A DNA stretch of 64,000 bases from Pseudomonadota bacterium. GTDB lineage: Bacteria > Pseudomonadota > Gammaproteobacteria > Burkholderiales > Burkholderiaceae_C. The stretch lies in contig JAJZVU010000006.1 of assembly GCA_021845505.1 (NCBI GenBank), forward strand, positions 1 through 64,000, written 5' to 3'. The notes under the pieces were generated by a model. The model was not told the DNA's origin and did no database searches. It was given only the letters and a program-made list of their open reading frames with translations. The position numbers and the translations under genes were made by a program. Below, one piece after another: positions 34,242 through 43,670 of the stretch (the stretch's first letter is position 1; each line of letters begins with the position of its first letter).

Positions 34242-35960
34242 TCAGGACTGCTCGATGGCCTGCAGCACCATGCGCGGGGTGCTGCGTCCCTGCCAGGTAT
34301 TGGCCTCCAGCCGCCAGGCCACGCGCGCGCGCTGCGGCAGGAAGTCGCTGCGGTTCCAGGCCACGAGTTCGCGCACCGCGTCGCCTGCCCGCGCCGCCCG
34401 CACGCGGGCACGCAGGTGGCCGTTGCCGAACTGGCTTTGCTGCAGCACCTCGATGTCGCTGGCGAACAACGGCGGGGCGAAGCCCTGCCCCCAGACCTGC
34501 TGCTGCAGCAGCGCGGCGGTCTGCACGTCGTACCACTGGGCGTCGAGCTCGCCGTCGACCTCCAGCCGGCGCGCCAGCAGCTCGGGCGACAGCCCTTGCT
34601 CGGCGACGGCCTCGAAGGCGCGGGCGAAGCGTTCGAAGCCGTCGGCGGCGATGGTGCAGCCGGCGGCGGCGGCGTGGCCGCCGAAGCGCAGCAGCAACCC
34701 CGGCTCGCGCTTGGAGACCAGGTCGAGGGCGTCGCGCAGGTGGAAGCCCTCGATCGAGCGCCCGGAACCGCGCAGCTGGGAATCGCCGCCGGGAGCGAAC
34801 ACGAAGGTCGGCCGGTGGTGCAGTTCCTTGAGCCGGCCGGCGACGATGCCCACCACCCCTTCGTGCCAGTCCGCCGAGCACAGGCAGATCGACGCGCGCG
34901 CCGCGGGTTGCTCGCGCAACGGCCGCAGCGCGGCCTCGGCCTGCTCGCGCATGCGCTGCTCGATGCCGCGGCGCTCGCGATTGATCGCGTCGAGCGCCTG
35001 CGCCAGCTCCAGCGCGCGCGACGCGTCGTCGGTGCTCAGGCACTCGATTCCCACCGTCATGTCGGCCAGGCGCCCGGCCGCGTTGATCCGCGGGCCCAGC
35101 GCGAAGCCGAGGTCGAAGCTTCCGGCCTGCGCCGCGTCGCGGCCGGCAGCGGCGAACAGCGCGCGCACCCCCGGCTGCATGCGGCCCTCGCGCATGCGGC
35201 GCAATCCCTCGGCGACCAGCAGCCGGTTGTTGGCGTCCAGCGGCACCACGTCGGCCACCGTGCCCAGCGCGACCAGGTCGAGCAGCGCATCGAGCCGGGG
35301 TTGGCTGGCGGAGTCGAAACGGCCGCGCCGTCGCAACTCGGCGCGCAACTCCAGCAGCACGTAGAACATCACCCCGACCCCGGCCAGGTTCTTGCTGGGG
35401 AAAGGGCAACCGGGCTGGTTGGGGTTGACGATGACGTCGGCGGGGGGCAGTTGCGCGCCCGGCAGGTGGTGGTCGGTGATCAGCACCCGCATGCCCAGTT
35501 CGTGGGCGCGCCGCACCCCGTCGAGGCTGGCGATGCCGTTGTCGACCGTGACGATCCAGTCCACCGGTTCGCCGGACTGGCGCGCCACCAGGTCGACCAC
35601 CGCCGGCGACAGGCCGTAGCCGGTGGTGAAGCGGTTGGGCACCAGGTACCCCACCCGCGCTCCCAGCATGCGCAGGCCGCGCAGCGCCACCGCGCAGGCG
35701 GTGGCGCCGTCGCAGTCGTAGTCGGCCACCACGCACAGCCGCTGGCCTTGGGCGATGGCGTCGGCCAGCGCGACCGCCGCGGCATCGGCGTGCAGCAGCA
35801 GCGTCGGCGGCAGCAGGTCGCCCAGGCGCGGATGGGCCTGGGCCGGCTCGCCGACCCCGCGCGCGGCGAGCAGCCTGGCCAGCAGCGGATGGATGCCGGC
35901 GCCTTGCAGGCTGTGCACCCGCCGCGGCGAGGGGTCGCGAAGCACGAATTGCATGGCCAT
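34242..35960 (-). CDS. recJ: Single-stranded-DNA 5'-3' exonuclease RecJ
   Basis: A 572-residue DHH-superfamily nuclease used in RecF-pathway recombination and mismatch repair. Motifs seen: ADYDCDGATAC (motif I), VTVDNGI, ITDHHLPG (the DHH motif), NPNQPGCPFPSKNLAGVGV, GPRINAAGRL, and the DHHA1 motif RFGGHAAAAG. The length is typical. The ATG at 35960 places the start directly ahead of the conserved region; the frame upstream is open only as a shadow of the next gene. It ends 52 bases from the start of the cyclic-di-GMP gene, so the two may be co-transcribed, and starts 17 bases after the unidentified 358-residue protein. Confidence 0.93.
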   Translation of the reverse strand: MAMQFVLRDPSPRRVHSLQGAGIHPLLARLLAARGVGEPAQAHPRLGDLLPPTLLLHADAAAVALADAIAQGQRLCVVADYDCDGATACAVALRGLRMLGARVGYLVPNRFTTGYGLSPAVVDLVARQSGEPVDWIVTVDNGIASLDGVRRAHELGMRVLITDHHLPGAQLPPADVIVNPNQPGCPFPSKNLAGVGVMFYVLLELRAELRRRGRFDSASQPRLDALLDLVALGTVADVVPLDANNRLLVAEGLRRMREGRMQPGVRALFAAAGRDAAQAGSFDLGFALGPRINAAGRLADMTVGIECLSTDDASRALELAQALDAINRERRGIEQRMREQAEAALRPLREQPAARASICLCSADWHEGVVGIVAGRLKELHHRPTFVFAPGGDSQLRGSGRSIEGFHLRDALDLVSKREPGLLLRFGGHAAAAGCTIAADGFERFARAFEAVAEQGLSPELLARRLEVDGELDAQWYDVQTAALLQQQVWGQGFAPPLFASDIEVLQQSQFGNGHLRARVRAARAGDAVRELVAWNRSDFLPQRARVAWRLEANTWQGRSTPRMVLQAIEQS

Positions 35961-35977
35961 GCAGTCGGTCGATGGGC

Positions 35978-37054
35978 TCAGATCGCCGCCAGCAGGCTGC
36001 CCGACGCGGAGTCGCGCCAGACCCGCCAGCCGCCGGCGCGCCCCAGCTCGAGCTCGGCCCAGCCGCGCTCGCCGGCCAGCACCAGGCGCACCCGCGGCTG
36101 CTCGCGCAACGCCTGGCGCAGCACGGCGTCGGCCTGTTCGTCCAGCCGGGCGCATGCCGCGCCCGCATCGGCCGCATCCTGCACCCCCGGCTGCAGCACC
36201 CGCAGCGTCCCGACCTGCGCTGCCGGGGCCAGTGCCGGCAGCGCCAGGCCCAGCGCGCGCAGCCAGCCGCAGCTGCCGCCCAGGCCCTGCAGCGGCGCCC
36301 GGGCGTCGGCCACGAAGGGGCTCCGGGGCATTTCGGGCAACTCGCCGCAGCCGTGCAACCAGAGAGAATTGACCTCGGGCAGGCCGGCCTGCTGGCGCGC
36401 CTGGTTGACCGGGTGGGCAAGCCACACCATCTGGATTTCGGTCAACAACCTGCGCCAGGGGGCCGCGTCGTCGCCGCCGGGCATCCAGTCGGCGGCATTG
36501 CGACCGACCGCGCGCAGCGAATCGGCGGTGCGCACCCGCTGCAACGAACGATGGCCCAGCAGCCAGCAGCCCGGCTCGGCGATGCGCAGCGTCCAGTCCT
36601 GCTCGCCCAGCAGCGGCAGCACCGCGTCGAGCAGCGCCTGCTCCTCCTGGGGCTGCAGCCGCAGCGCCGCCGGATCGGCCAGTTGCAGGCGGTCGCGCCC
36701 GAGCACCAGGTGCACCGGCAGCGCCACGCCCCAGGCTCGGCCGGCCGGTTGCGGGTCGGCTGCCCGCGCCGCCAGCGCCCCCCAGGGGAACTGCTCGGCG
36801 GCGTGAGCGGACCGTCGGTCGTGCAGGCCGAAGGCTCGGCCCAGCCAGCGCTCGGCCGGGCTCAGCCAGGCTGCCTGCGAGTCGGTCCCCGAGTCGGTCC
36901 CGGAGTCGGTCCCGGAGTCGGCCGCTGCGGCCTCGGCATCGCGGCGGGCAGCCAGTCGCAGCAACCGCCGCAGGCGCGGCATGGCGCCAGCCTGCACGGC
37001 TTGCCGCCACGCCCCGGCATCGAAGGCCGAGACGTCGATCAAAAGGGTGTGCAT
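35978..37054 (-). CDS. Conserved-type hypothetical protein upstream of recJ
   Basis: A 358-residue protein that I do not recognise with certainty. It begins MHTLLIDVSAFDAGAWRQAV and contains FLQ-like and PVHLVLGRDRLQLADP segments and WLHGCGELPEMPRSPF. Proteins in this position in betaproteobacteria are sometimes annotated as phosphoglycerate mutase-like regulators, but I see no mutase active-site motif. Near residue 46 a four-residue unit DSGT repeats three times from a 12-base DNA repeat. There are no membrane segments or signal peptide. It is 17 bases upstream of recJ and almost surely in the same operon. No function is proposed. Confidence 0.75.
   Translation of the reverse strand: MHTLLIDVSAFDAGAWRQAVQAGAMPRLRRLLRLAARRDAEAAAADSGTDSGTDSGTDSQAAWLSPAERWLGRAFGLHDRRSAHAAEQFPWGALAARAADPQPAGRAWGVALPVHLVLGRDRLQLADPAALRLQPQEEQALLDAVLPLLGEQDWTLRIAEPGCWLLGHRSLQRVRTADSLRAVGRNAADWMPGGDDAAPWRRLLTEIQMVWLAHPVNQARQQAGLPEVNSLWLHGCGELPEMPRSPFVADARAPLQGLGGSCGWLRALGLALPALAPAAQVGTLRVLQPGVQDAADAGAACARLDEQADAVLRQALREQPRVRLVLAGERGWAELELGRAGGWRVWRDSASGSLLAAI
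36879..36920. repeat. 12-bp tandem repeat inside the recJ-upstream gene
   Basis: Three and a half copies of a 12-base unit (gagtcggtcccc, then gagtcggtcccg twice, then gagtcg). In the encoded protein this gives a DSGT repeat. The unit length is a multiple of three, so changes in copy number would keep the frame. Confidence 0.85.
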
Positions 37055-37111
37055 CCGCCCATTATCGGATGCGGGGCATGCGGCGCGGCACGGCGCGCCG
37101 CCGCCGGTGCG

Positions 37112-37306
37112 CTACAGCGCCAGCGAGTTCAGCGCGCGGGCGCGCTGCAGCCAGCTCGCCAGTTCGCCGAGTGCGCGGCGCACCGGACGGCCGCTGGCGG
37201 CCACAGGCTTGCCCGGCTGGCGCGCGCCGGAGCGCAGGCCGGCCCGGCCGCCTGCGGCAACCCCGGCAAGGGGAAGGGCCCATACGGAATCGGAGCGGGT
37301 TTTCAT
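37112..37306 (-). CDS. Possible small protein, 64 residues
   Basis: A short basic reading frame, MKTRSDSVWALPLAGVAAGG at the start and a C-terminal half RRALGELASWLQRARALNSLAL that can form an amphipathic helix. A good GAGGG ribosome site lies five bases before the ATG at 37306. Upstream on the same strand a TATGAT -10-like box lies in an AT-richer patch around 37330-37340. No family is recognised. It stands alone between the recJ operon and the IclR gene. It could equally be noise in GC-rich DNA; only the ribosome site and promoter-like box support it. Confidence 0.4.
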   Translation of the reverse strand: MKTRSDSVWALPLAGVAAGGRAGLRSGARQPGKPVAASGRPVRRALGELASWLQRARALNSLAL

Positions 37307-37414
37307 GGCGTCCCTCATGGTTTACCCCAATCATAGGGTATTCCCTAGGAACCGGCGTCCCGAAAAATGCCGCGCCGCACCAAAGCGCCCGCCCGGGGGC
37401 GCTCGCGCGCCCGC

Positions 37415-38260
37415 TCAAAGCCATTCGGACATGCGCGCCGCGGCGCGTTGCAATTGCGGCAGGCAGCCCAGCAGCTGCTGCAGCGAGCGCCGTGCCACCG
37501 GCGCATGCACCGCGACCGCGGCGCGGGTCTGCCCGGAGCGGTCGCGCACCGGCACCGCCACGGCGACCAGCCCGGCGATGAACTCCTCGCGGTCGACCGA
37601 GTAGCCCTGGCGCGCGATCTGGTCGCAGTCGGCGCGCAGCGCGGCGACGTCGGTCAGGCTGTTGGCCGTCAGCGACGCCAGCTCCAGCTGTTCGAGCATG
37701 CGGTTGCGCCGCTCGCGCGGCATGTTCGCGAGGAACAGCTTGCCGCTGGCGGTGCAGTGCAGCGGAACATGCACCCCGACGTCCAGGGTCAGCCGCCACG
37801 GCCACGGTGCCTCGACGCGGTCCAGGTACAGCACCTCGGCTCCGTCGAGGGTCGTGAAATTGCAGGTCTCGCCGACTTCGGCGACCAGGTCCGTCAGCAC
37901 GGCGTGGCGCAGGCCGCGCACCGTCGAGTGCGACAACGCGTCGAACGCCAGTTTGCGCAACGCCGGGCCGACCGCGAAGCTGCGCTCGTCGACATCGCGC
38001 ACCAGGTAGCCGAGATCGAGCAATTGCCTGCACAGCCGGTGGGCCGTCGCCTTGGGCAGTTCGAGGGTCGCCGCGAGTTCGGCCAGCCCCAGCGGCCGCC
38101 CGGCGTCGGCGATGCACGACAGCAGCCGCAAGACCCGTTCGGCCGACGAGCCGTTGGGCGAGGCGTCGGCCGCGTCGACCGGGCCGGAGGGCTCCAAGGG
38201 CCCATCGGGTAACCGAGGACTAGCTCTTTTTGAGACGTTGTGTTCCACTTTTACCTTCAT
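37415..38260 (-). CDS. IclR-family transcriptional regulator
   Basis: A 281-residue regulator. A winged helix-turn-helix at about residues 40-95 (ERVLRLLSCIADAGRPLGLAELAATLELPKATAHRL) is followed by the IclR effector domain (EVGETCNFTTLDGAEVLYLDRVEA, PLHCTASGKLFLA, YSVDREEFIAGLVAVAVPV). It is divergent from the GMC oxidoreductase gene at 38347 with an 86-base gap, so that gene is the natural target. The ATG at 38260 is preferred to one 18 codons upstream, which would extend into the divergent promoter gap. The effector is unknown. Confidence 0.9.
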   Translation of the reverse strand: MKVKVEHNVSKRASPRLPDGPLEPSGPVDAADASPNGSSAERVLRLLSCIADAGRPLGLAELAATLELPKATAHRLCRQLLDLGYLVRDVDERSFAVGPALRKLAFDALSHSTVRGLRHAVLTDLVAEVGETCNFTTLDGAEVLYLDRVEAPWPWRLTLDVGVHVPLHCTASGKLFLANMPRERRNRMLEQLELASLTANSLTDVAALRADCDQIARQGYSVDREEFIAGLVAVAVPVRDRSGQTRAAVAVHAPVARRSLQQLLGCLPQLQRAAARMSEWL

Positions 38261-38346
38261 CACCGTCGACCCATCGGTCCGCGAACGCACCTGCCGCTGC
38301 CCGGGCAGACGCACGCGGCGGGGCGCCTTGTCGAGGAGTGGCTTAC

Positions 38347-39957
38347 ATGGCAGAGCAGTTCGACTACATCGTAGTGGGCGCGGGTTCCGCCGGCTCGACG
38401 CTGGCCGGCAGGCTGAGCGAAAACCCGCAGACCCGGGTGTTGCTGCTCGAGGCCGGGCCGGCCGACCGCTCGTTCTGGATCCACCTGCCGATCGGCTACG
38501 GCAAGACCATGTGGAGCAAGCGGTACAACTGGTGCTTCTACACCGACCCCGATCCCAACATGAACGGCCGCCGGATCTACTGGCCGCGCGGCAAGACCCT
38601 GGGCGGATCGAGTTCGATCAACGGCCTGATCTATATCCGCGGCCAGCGGGAGGACTACGACCACTGGAAGGCCCTGGGCAACGAAGGCTGGGGTTTCGAC
38701 GAGGTGCTGCCGTATTTCGTGCGCAGCGAGGCGAACCAGCGCGGCGCCAGCACCTACCACGGCGGCGACGGTCCGCTGAGGGTGTCGGACGTCGGGGCCC
38801 GCCATGAACTCATCGAGGCCTTCATCGACGGCGCCGGCCAGCTCGGCGTGCCGCGCACCGAGGACTTCAACGGCGCCGCCCAGGAGGGAGCCGGCTACTA
38901 CCAGCTGACCACCTGGCGCGGCTGGCGCTGCAGCGCGGCCAAGGCCTACCTGGCTCCGGCGCGCGGCCGCCCCAACCTGCGGGTGCTCACCGAGGCCCAG
39001 GCGACCTCGCTGATCCTGCAAGGCGACCGCGCGGTCGGCGTGCGCTACCTGCAGGGCGGCCGCGAGCGGCAGGCGCGCTGCGACGGCGAGGTGCTGCTGG
39101 CCGCCGGAGCGCTGCAGTCGCCGCAGTTGCTGCAGCTGTCGGGAATCGGTCCGGCCGAACACCTGCGCAGCCTGGGCATCGAGGTCGCGCTCGACCTTCC
39201 GGGAGTCGGCGAGAACCTGCAGGACCACCTGCAGATGCGGCTGATCTACGAATGCACCAAGCCGATCACCACCAACGACCAGTTGCGCACCCTGGCCGGC
39301 CGCACCAGCCTGGGTCTGCAGTGGCTGTTCAAGCGCAGCGGTCCGCTGGCGGTGGGGATCAACCAGGGCGGCTGCTTCATGCGCGCACTGCCCCAGGAAG
39401 CCACCACCCCGGATATCCAGTTCCACGTCGCCACGCTATCGGCCGACATGGCCGGCGGCGCGGTGCACCCCTTCTCGGGCTTCACCCTGTCGGTCTGCCA
39501 GCTGCGGCCGCAGTCGCGCGGACGCGTGCTGATCCGCTCCACCGATCCGCTGGAGCCGCCGTCGATGCAGCCGAACTACCTGTCGACCGACCTCGACCGC
39601 CGCACCGCGGTGGCCGCGGTGCGCGCGGCGCGGGCCATCGCCTCCTCGCAGGCCATGCGCCCCTACGTCAAGCGCGAGGTCAAGCCGGGCCCGCAGGCCG
39701 ACGACGACGCCGCGCTGCTGGAGTACTGCCGCGACAACGGTGCGACCATCTTCCACCCCTCCGGGACCTGCCGCATGGGCAGCGACCCGCTGGCGGTGGT
39801 CGACTCCAGGCTGAGGGTGCACGGCATGCGGGGGTTGCGGGTGATCGATTGCTCGGTCATGCCCACGCTGGTGTCGGGCAATACCAATGCACCGGCGATC
39901 ATGATGGCCGAAAAGGCCGTCGACATGATCCGCGCCGACGCTACGCGCGGCGGCTGA
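38347..39957 (+). CDS. GMC-family FAD-dependent alcohol/choline dehydrogenase-type oxidoreductase
   Basis: A 536-residue flavoprotein. The FAD-binding start DYIVVGAGSAGSTLAGRL and LLLEAG are followed by the GMC signature 1 region RGKTLGGSSSINGLIYIRG and signature 2 GALQSPQLLQLSGIGP. The active-site histidine sits in FHPSGTCRMG and a conserved asparagine in VSGNTNAPAIMMAEKA. Such enzymes oxidise primary alcohols, choline or polyethylene glycol to aldehydes. A GAGGAG ribosome site precedes the ATG at 38347. It has no partner aldehyde dehydrogenase (betB) in the window, so betA itself is not supported. Divergent from an IclR gene, which probably controls it. Confidence 0.9.
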   Translation: MAEQFDYIVVGAGSAGSTLAGRLSENPQTRVLLLEAGPADRSFWIHLPIGYGKTMWSKRYNWCFYTDPDPNMNGRRIYWPRGKTLGGSSSINGLIYIRGQREDYDHWKALGNEGWGFDEVLPYFVRSEANQRGASTYHGGDGPLRVSDVGARHELIEAFIDGAGQLGVPRTEDFNGAAQEGAGYYQLTTWRGWRCSAAKAYLAPARGRPNLRVLTEAQATSLILQGDRAVGVRYLQGGRERQARCDGEVLLAAGALQSPQLLQLSGIGPAEHLRSLGIEVALDLPGVGENLQDHLQMRLIYECTKPITTNDQLRTLAGRTSLGLQWLFKRSGPLAVGINQGGCFMRALPQEATTPDIQFHVATLSADMAGGAVHPFSGFTLSVCQLRPQSRGRVLIRSTDPLEPPSMQPNYLSTDLDRRTAVAAVRAARAIASSQAMRPYVKREVKPGPQADDDAALLEYCRDNGATIFHPSGTCRMGSDPLAVVDSRLRVHGMRGLRVIDCSVMPTLVSGNTNAPAIMMAEKAVDMIRADATRGG

Positions 39958-39975
39958 CGCGTCGCCGCGCCGCGC

Positions 39976-41187
39976 TCAACGGGCCTGCGCGGCGATCGCG
40001 GAATCGATCTGCCGCAGCGCCTGGCGCGCCGCGGCGGCCTGCGTCAGCACCTCGCCGAGCAGCGCCTGCGCAGGCTGCCTGCGCCGGCAGGCCTCGCCGA
40101 CCCGCCGGGCCGCCAGCAAGGTCGCGCGCAGCGCATCGACCGCCTGGGCGAACGCCGGCTGCGCGCCCAGGCTGCGCTGGCCGTCCGCGGCCAGCCACAG
40201 TCCGAGGTGGCCCGACTCGAAGTCCTCGTCCAGCAAGCCTCGATCGGCCTCCAGCCAGGGGTCGACGCAGGCCCGCGCCGCCAGCACCAGCTGCTCCAGC
40301 CAGACCATGACGTCGTTCAGGGCCAGCCGCGCGACGGCGTCGCGCCGCGCCGCCATGCTGTGGGCCAGGCTGGCGTCGATTTCGTGGATCACCCCGATTT
40401 CCTCCGCCACCTGCCGGCTCAGCCTGTCGATGCCCTCGACGCCGCCGACGATGCGCCCCATGTTCTGCTCGACCTCGGTGGTCGCCGCGCCGGCCCGCCC
40501 GGCCAGCGAGCGCACCTCGTCGGCGACGACCGCGAAACCGCGCCCGGACTCGCCGGCTCGGGCCGCCTCGATCGCGGCGTTCAACGCCAGCAAGTTGGTC
40601 TGCATCGAGATCTCGCGGATCGAGCGCACGATTTCGCCGATGCTGCGGGACTGTGCGAGCAGGTCCTGCACCGCCTGCGCGTCGCCCCGCATCGCCGCCT
40701 CGATCGCGTCGACCGCCGCTCCGTTGCGCTCGCGGGTCGCGTCCAGCGCCGCTCCGGCGCGCCGCAGGTCGGCCAGCACCGCGTGGCGGGTGGCATGCAG
40801 GCTGGCCGCGCGCAGCATGTCGCCCACTTCGCGCCAGGCCAGATGGAAGCCGACCACCGCTGCCTGGCCGCTGCGCACCGCGCGCACCCGTTCCACATAG
40901 ACGCGCCCGCGATGCTCCAGGCGCAGCCGCGGCACGTCGTCGCCGGCGTCGCGCAGCAACTCCAGCGTGCCGCCGGGTGCGCCGGGCTCGTGCGGCAGGC
41001 TGGCCATCGGCCGGCCCGCCACGGCATCGAAGGCCTCGCAGGCCGCCGGGTTGGCGTGCAGGATGCGGTGGTCGGATTGCGGGCAGACCAGGATCTGCGG
41101 GCTGTCGAGCCCATCGAGCAACTGCCGGCTCGTTTCCAGCCAATCGGTGCTCGCGCTGGCGCGCAGTGCCTCGGCCTGCATGTCCAT
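39976..41187 (-). CDS. Cytosolic methyl-accepting chemotaxis-type protein with PAS-like and CZB-like domains
   Basis: A 403-residue protein without membrane segments. Residues about 15-125 look PAS-like ([25 protein letters not shown]). About 165-285 is the MCP signalling hairpin ([36 protein letters not shown]). The C-terminal part has [15 protein letters not shown] and [19 protein letters not shown], which resembles a degenerate CZB zinc-binding domain that has lost one or more histidines. A GGGAGAG ribosome site precedes 41187. It follows narK by 86 bases on the same strand, so it may steer movement or signalling according to nitrate or redox state. That link is inferred from position only. 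Confidence 0.82.
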   Translation of the reverse strand: MDMQAEALRASASTDWLETSRQLLDGLDSPQILVCPQSDHRILHANPAACEAFDAVAGRPMASLPHEPGAPGGTLELLRDAGDDVPRLRLEHRGRVYVERVRAVRSGQAAVVGFHLAWREVGDMLRAASLHATRHAVLADLRRAGAALDATRERNGAAVDAIEAAMRGDAQAVQDLLAQSRSIGEIVRSIREISMQTNLLALNAAIEAARAGESGRGFAVVADEVRSLAGRAGAATTEVEQNMGRIVGGVEGIDRLSRQVAEEIGVIHEIDASLAHSMAARRDAVARLALNDVMVWLEQLVLAARACVDPWLEADRGLLDEDFESGHLGLWLAADGQRSLGAQPAFAQAVDALRATLLAARRVGEACRRRQPAQALLGEVLTQAAAARQALRQIDSAIAAQAR

Positions 41188-41273
41188 TCCGCTCTCCCTG
41201 CCCGTTGCCGCGGGCGCATGCCCGGAATCGTAGACGAGCTCGCGGCTGGCGACGCGGGCCCGGCCGCCGCCCC

Positions 41274-42608
41274 TCAGCGCGCGCCGGCCGGCAGGCCGGC
41301 CGCGCCGCGCCGGATGCCGTGACGGGTCGCGTACAGCAGCGCGGTCAGCAACAGGCTGGCCAGCGCCAGCCCGACGTAGACCAGGTAGCCGCGGGCGTAG
41401 CCCACCGCGCCCATACCCTGGGCGATGCGACCGAGCAGCGGGGGCACGACAAAGCCGCCGAGCGCGCCCAGGCCGCCGACCCAGCCCGCGGTGCCGCCGA
41501 CGGCATCGGGCACATAGTGCGGCACCAGCTTGAACACCGCGGCGTTGGCCACCCCCATGCCGGCGGCCACGCACACCTCGCCCACCACCGACCACGCGAA
41601 GGTCGACGAGGCCGCCATCAGCCCGGCGCCGAGCAGCAGCGCGACGAAGGCCGCGAAGGCGACCTTCTCGCCGCCGAAGCGGTCGGACCAGCTGCCACCG
41701 GGAACGCGGATCAACGACGAGAACAGCGAAAAGCCCGCGGTCAGCCCGAGCGCGACCCAGTGCGGCGCGCGGTAGTAGCTGGACCAGAACATCGGCAGCC
41801 ACGCGGTCAGCGCGAGGAAGCCGCCGAAGGACGTGAAGTACAGCCCGACCAGCGGCCAGGTCCTCCAGCTCGCCGCCGAGTCCAGCAGCGCGCGCGAGAC
41901 GCTGGGCGCCGGGAACAGTTCCTGCCCCTGCTGCAGCGCCGCCGCGCGCGCCTGCGCCGGCGCGTGGCCGCGGCGCAGCAACTGGAAGTACGGCGCGTCG
42001 AAGCCCAGCACGATGTACAGCGCGATGCCTGCGAACACGATGACCAGGGACACGAAGTAGCCGACCCACAAGCCCCCGGCGGCGATGATCAGCGGCAGGA
42101 CGATGGCCACCAGCCCGGGCGAGGTATTGCCGAATCCGGCGTAGAAGGCCAGCGCCTTGCCCTGCTGCGACTTCGGCGACCAGTACGAGACCTGTCCGAT
42201 GCCCACCGAGAAGGTGGCGATGCCGCAGCCGCCCAGCGCGCCGAAGCCCAGCAGCATGGGATAGGAGCCGGCATCGAGGTGCGCCGGGTACAGGGTCAGC
42301 AGCATCCAGTACAGCCCGCCGATCCCTACCAGCGAGGCCAGCAACAGGACCAGGAACGGCAGCTTGCCGCCGTTGCGGTCGACCCAGGCGCCGAAGGGGA
42401 TGCGCAGCAGCGACCCCGTCAGCATGGGCATCGCCACCAGCAGCCCGACCTGGGCCGGGCTCAGGTGCATGACCTTGATGAAACTCTGGGCCGTAGGCCC
42501 GAACAGCGACACCGCGCCGAAGCCGATGAAAAAGCCGATCGTGGCTCCGATCAGCGAGCGCTGCGCACTGCCGCGCACCGGGCTCGCTCCACTCGCATGG
42601 TCTTGCAT
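41274..42608 (-). CDS. narK: Nitrate/nitrite transporter NarK (NNP family MFS)
   Basis: A 444-residue major facilitator with about 12 hydrophobic segments. The nitrate signature [15 protein letters not shown] appears in the middle of the N-terminal half, and the second one, in the C-terminal half, is [15 protein letters not shown]-like. It has the MFS loop motif [13 protein letters not shown] (loop 2-3) and its repeat [14 protein letters not shown]. It brings in nitrate or exchanges it for nitrite at the inner membrane for the NarG reductase. It lies downstream of a narL-type gene and upstream of a chemoreceptor, divergent from the nar operon. Confidence 0.92.
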   Translation of the reverse strand: MQDHASGASPVRGSAQRSLIGATIGFFIGFGAVSLFGPTAQSFIKVMHLSPAQVGLLVAMPMLTGSLLRIPFGAWVDRNGGKLPFLVLLLASLVGIGGLYWMLLTLYPAHLDAGSYPMLLGFGALGGCGIATFSVGIGQVSYWSPKSQQGKALAFYAGFGNTSPGLVAIVLPLIIAAGGLWVGYFVSLVIVFAGIALYIVLGFDAPYFQLLRRGHAPAQARAAALQQGQELFPAPSVSRALLDSAASWRTWPLVGLYFTSFGGFLALTAWLPMFWSSYYRAPHWVALGLTAGFSLFSSLIRVPGGSWSDRFGGEKVAFAAFVALLLGAGLMAASSTFAWSVVGEVCVAAGMGVANAAVFKLVPHYVPDAVGGTAGWVGGLGALGGFVVPPLLGRIAQGMGAVGYARGYLVYVGLALASLLLTALLYATRHGIRRGAAGLPAGAR

Positions 42609-42742
42609 GCCGGGTCTCCAGGCTGCCTTTCGATGCGGCAAACCATAGGCCCGGCGCGCGGCAGCGACCATCCGCTGAAAGTACAGGTGGGGAGCGGCCC
42701 GGCCTAGCTCGAACGGACTACTCCGGTCCGCGCTCGGCGCGC

Positions 42743-43396
42743 TCAGCCGTGGCTGAGCGCCCAGATCGCGGCCTGGGTGCGCGAGCTGACGTTGATCTTT
42801 TTCAGCACCCGTTTGACATGGATCTTGACCGTGCCCTCGGCGATTCCCAGTTCGCCGGCGATTTCCCGGTTGCTGCGGCCGAGGCGGATCTGGTCGAGCA
42901 CCCGGTTCTCCTGCGCCGTCAGCATCGCCGCGCCTCGACTGCGCGCCCGCGTGTCCTCGCGCATCGCCGCCGCCAGCAGGCCGACCAGGCCGCCGCTCAG
43001 CGCCATCGCGCCGGTGCGCGCGGTATGCAGCACGCTGCGCAGCAGTTCCTGGGGCGGCATGTCCTTGAGCAGATACCCATCGGCTCCCGCGCGCAGCGCG
43101 GCGGTCAGGTCCTCGACCTCCTCCGACACCGTGACCAGGATGACCAGCGGCGGCGCCTGCGCGGACTTGATCCGCCGCAGCACCTCGAGGCCGCCCGGCC
43201 CCCCCTTCATATGCAGATCCAGCAGCACCAGCGACGGCTTGAGCCGCTGCACCTGCTCCAGTCCGTCGAGGCCGTCGCCGGCCTCGCCGAGCACGCGCAA
43301 CTGCCCGCCCGCCGCTTCCAGCAGGGCGATCAGGCCCTTGCGAAACAGCGGATGGTCGTCGATGACCACCACCTCGTGCACTGTCGGCGTCGTCAT
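42743..43396 (-). CDS. NarL/FixJ-type response regulator (first copy)
   Basis: A 217-residue regulator. The receiver domain (about 5-125) shows the acidic pair VVIDDHPLFRKG and the phospho-acceptor in VLLDLHMKGGPGG. The LuxR-type helix-turn-helix (about 148-212) reads LTAQENRVLDQIRLGRSNREIAGELGIAEGTVKIHVKRVLKKI, ending in SSRTQAAIWA. GGGGGAGG precedes the ATG at 43396. No kinase gene is next to it; it is 134 bases upstream of narK and divergent from the cytochrome c-nar operon. A second NarL lies beside narX at 50871. Whether both take phosphate from NarX is unknown. Confidence 0.88.
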   Translation of the reverse strand: MTTPTVHEVVVIDDHPLFRKGLIALLEAAGGQLRVLGEAGDGLDGLEQVQRLKPSLVLLDLHMKGGPGGLEVLRRIKSAQAPPLVILVTVSEEVEDLTAALRAGADGYLLKDMPPQELLRSVLHTARTGAMALSGGLVGLLAAAMREDTRARSRGAAMLTAQENRVLDQIRLGRSNREIAGELGIAEGTVKIHVKRVLKKINVSSRTQAAIWALSHG

Positions 43397-43471
43397 GCAG
43401 CCTCCCCCGCCGATTATCGTGCGAGCCCGCCGCGCGCAGCCGCGCCGATGCGCCCGACCCGGGCGTGCAGA

Positions 43472-43478
43472 AGAGGTA
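43472..43478 (-). promoter_or_regulatory. NarL-type heptamer match
   Basis: AGAGGTA fits AKRRGTA, the reverse of the NarL heptamer TACYYMT. It is in the 274-base gap between the narL and cytochrome c genes. About 0.26 such matches are expected by chance in this gap on both strands, so the evidence is weak on its own. Confidence 0.3.
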
Positions 43479-43561
43479 GTTCCAAATACCGCCGGCGTCG
43501 GCGTCGCGCCCCGCCAATCGCGCAAGTGCGCGCCGCACAAGGAAAACCACGGCCGCATCGA

Positions 43562-43568
43562 TACCCCT
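43562..43568 (+). promoter_or_regulatory. NarL-type heptamer match
   Basis: TACCCCT fits TACYYMT. It is about 100 bases before the cytochrome c start and 90 bases from the other match in this gap. No inverted 7-2-7 pair and no FNR box were seen nearby. Confidence 0.3.
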
Positions 43569-43670
43569 TTCGGGCTACACCGCGCGGCTGTCCCGAGTCC
43601 GCCCCCGGTTCGCAAGCCGGCTGCGTCGGCCTATCGTGCGGCCTGTGTCCCATCCGTAGCGGAGACCCAC

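Noticed and set aside
34189-34411. N-terminal extension of the GGDEF-EAL protein to 34411
   Set aside because: The extra part is Arg/Gly/Ser-rich, overlaps the end of recJ and shows no domain; the double ATG at 34189 precedes the PAS domain.
43397-43670. FNR box upstream of the cytochrome c-nar operon
   Set aside because: No TTGAT-N4-ATCAA-like sequence with at least four matches per half was found in the gap.
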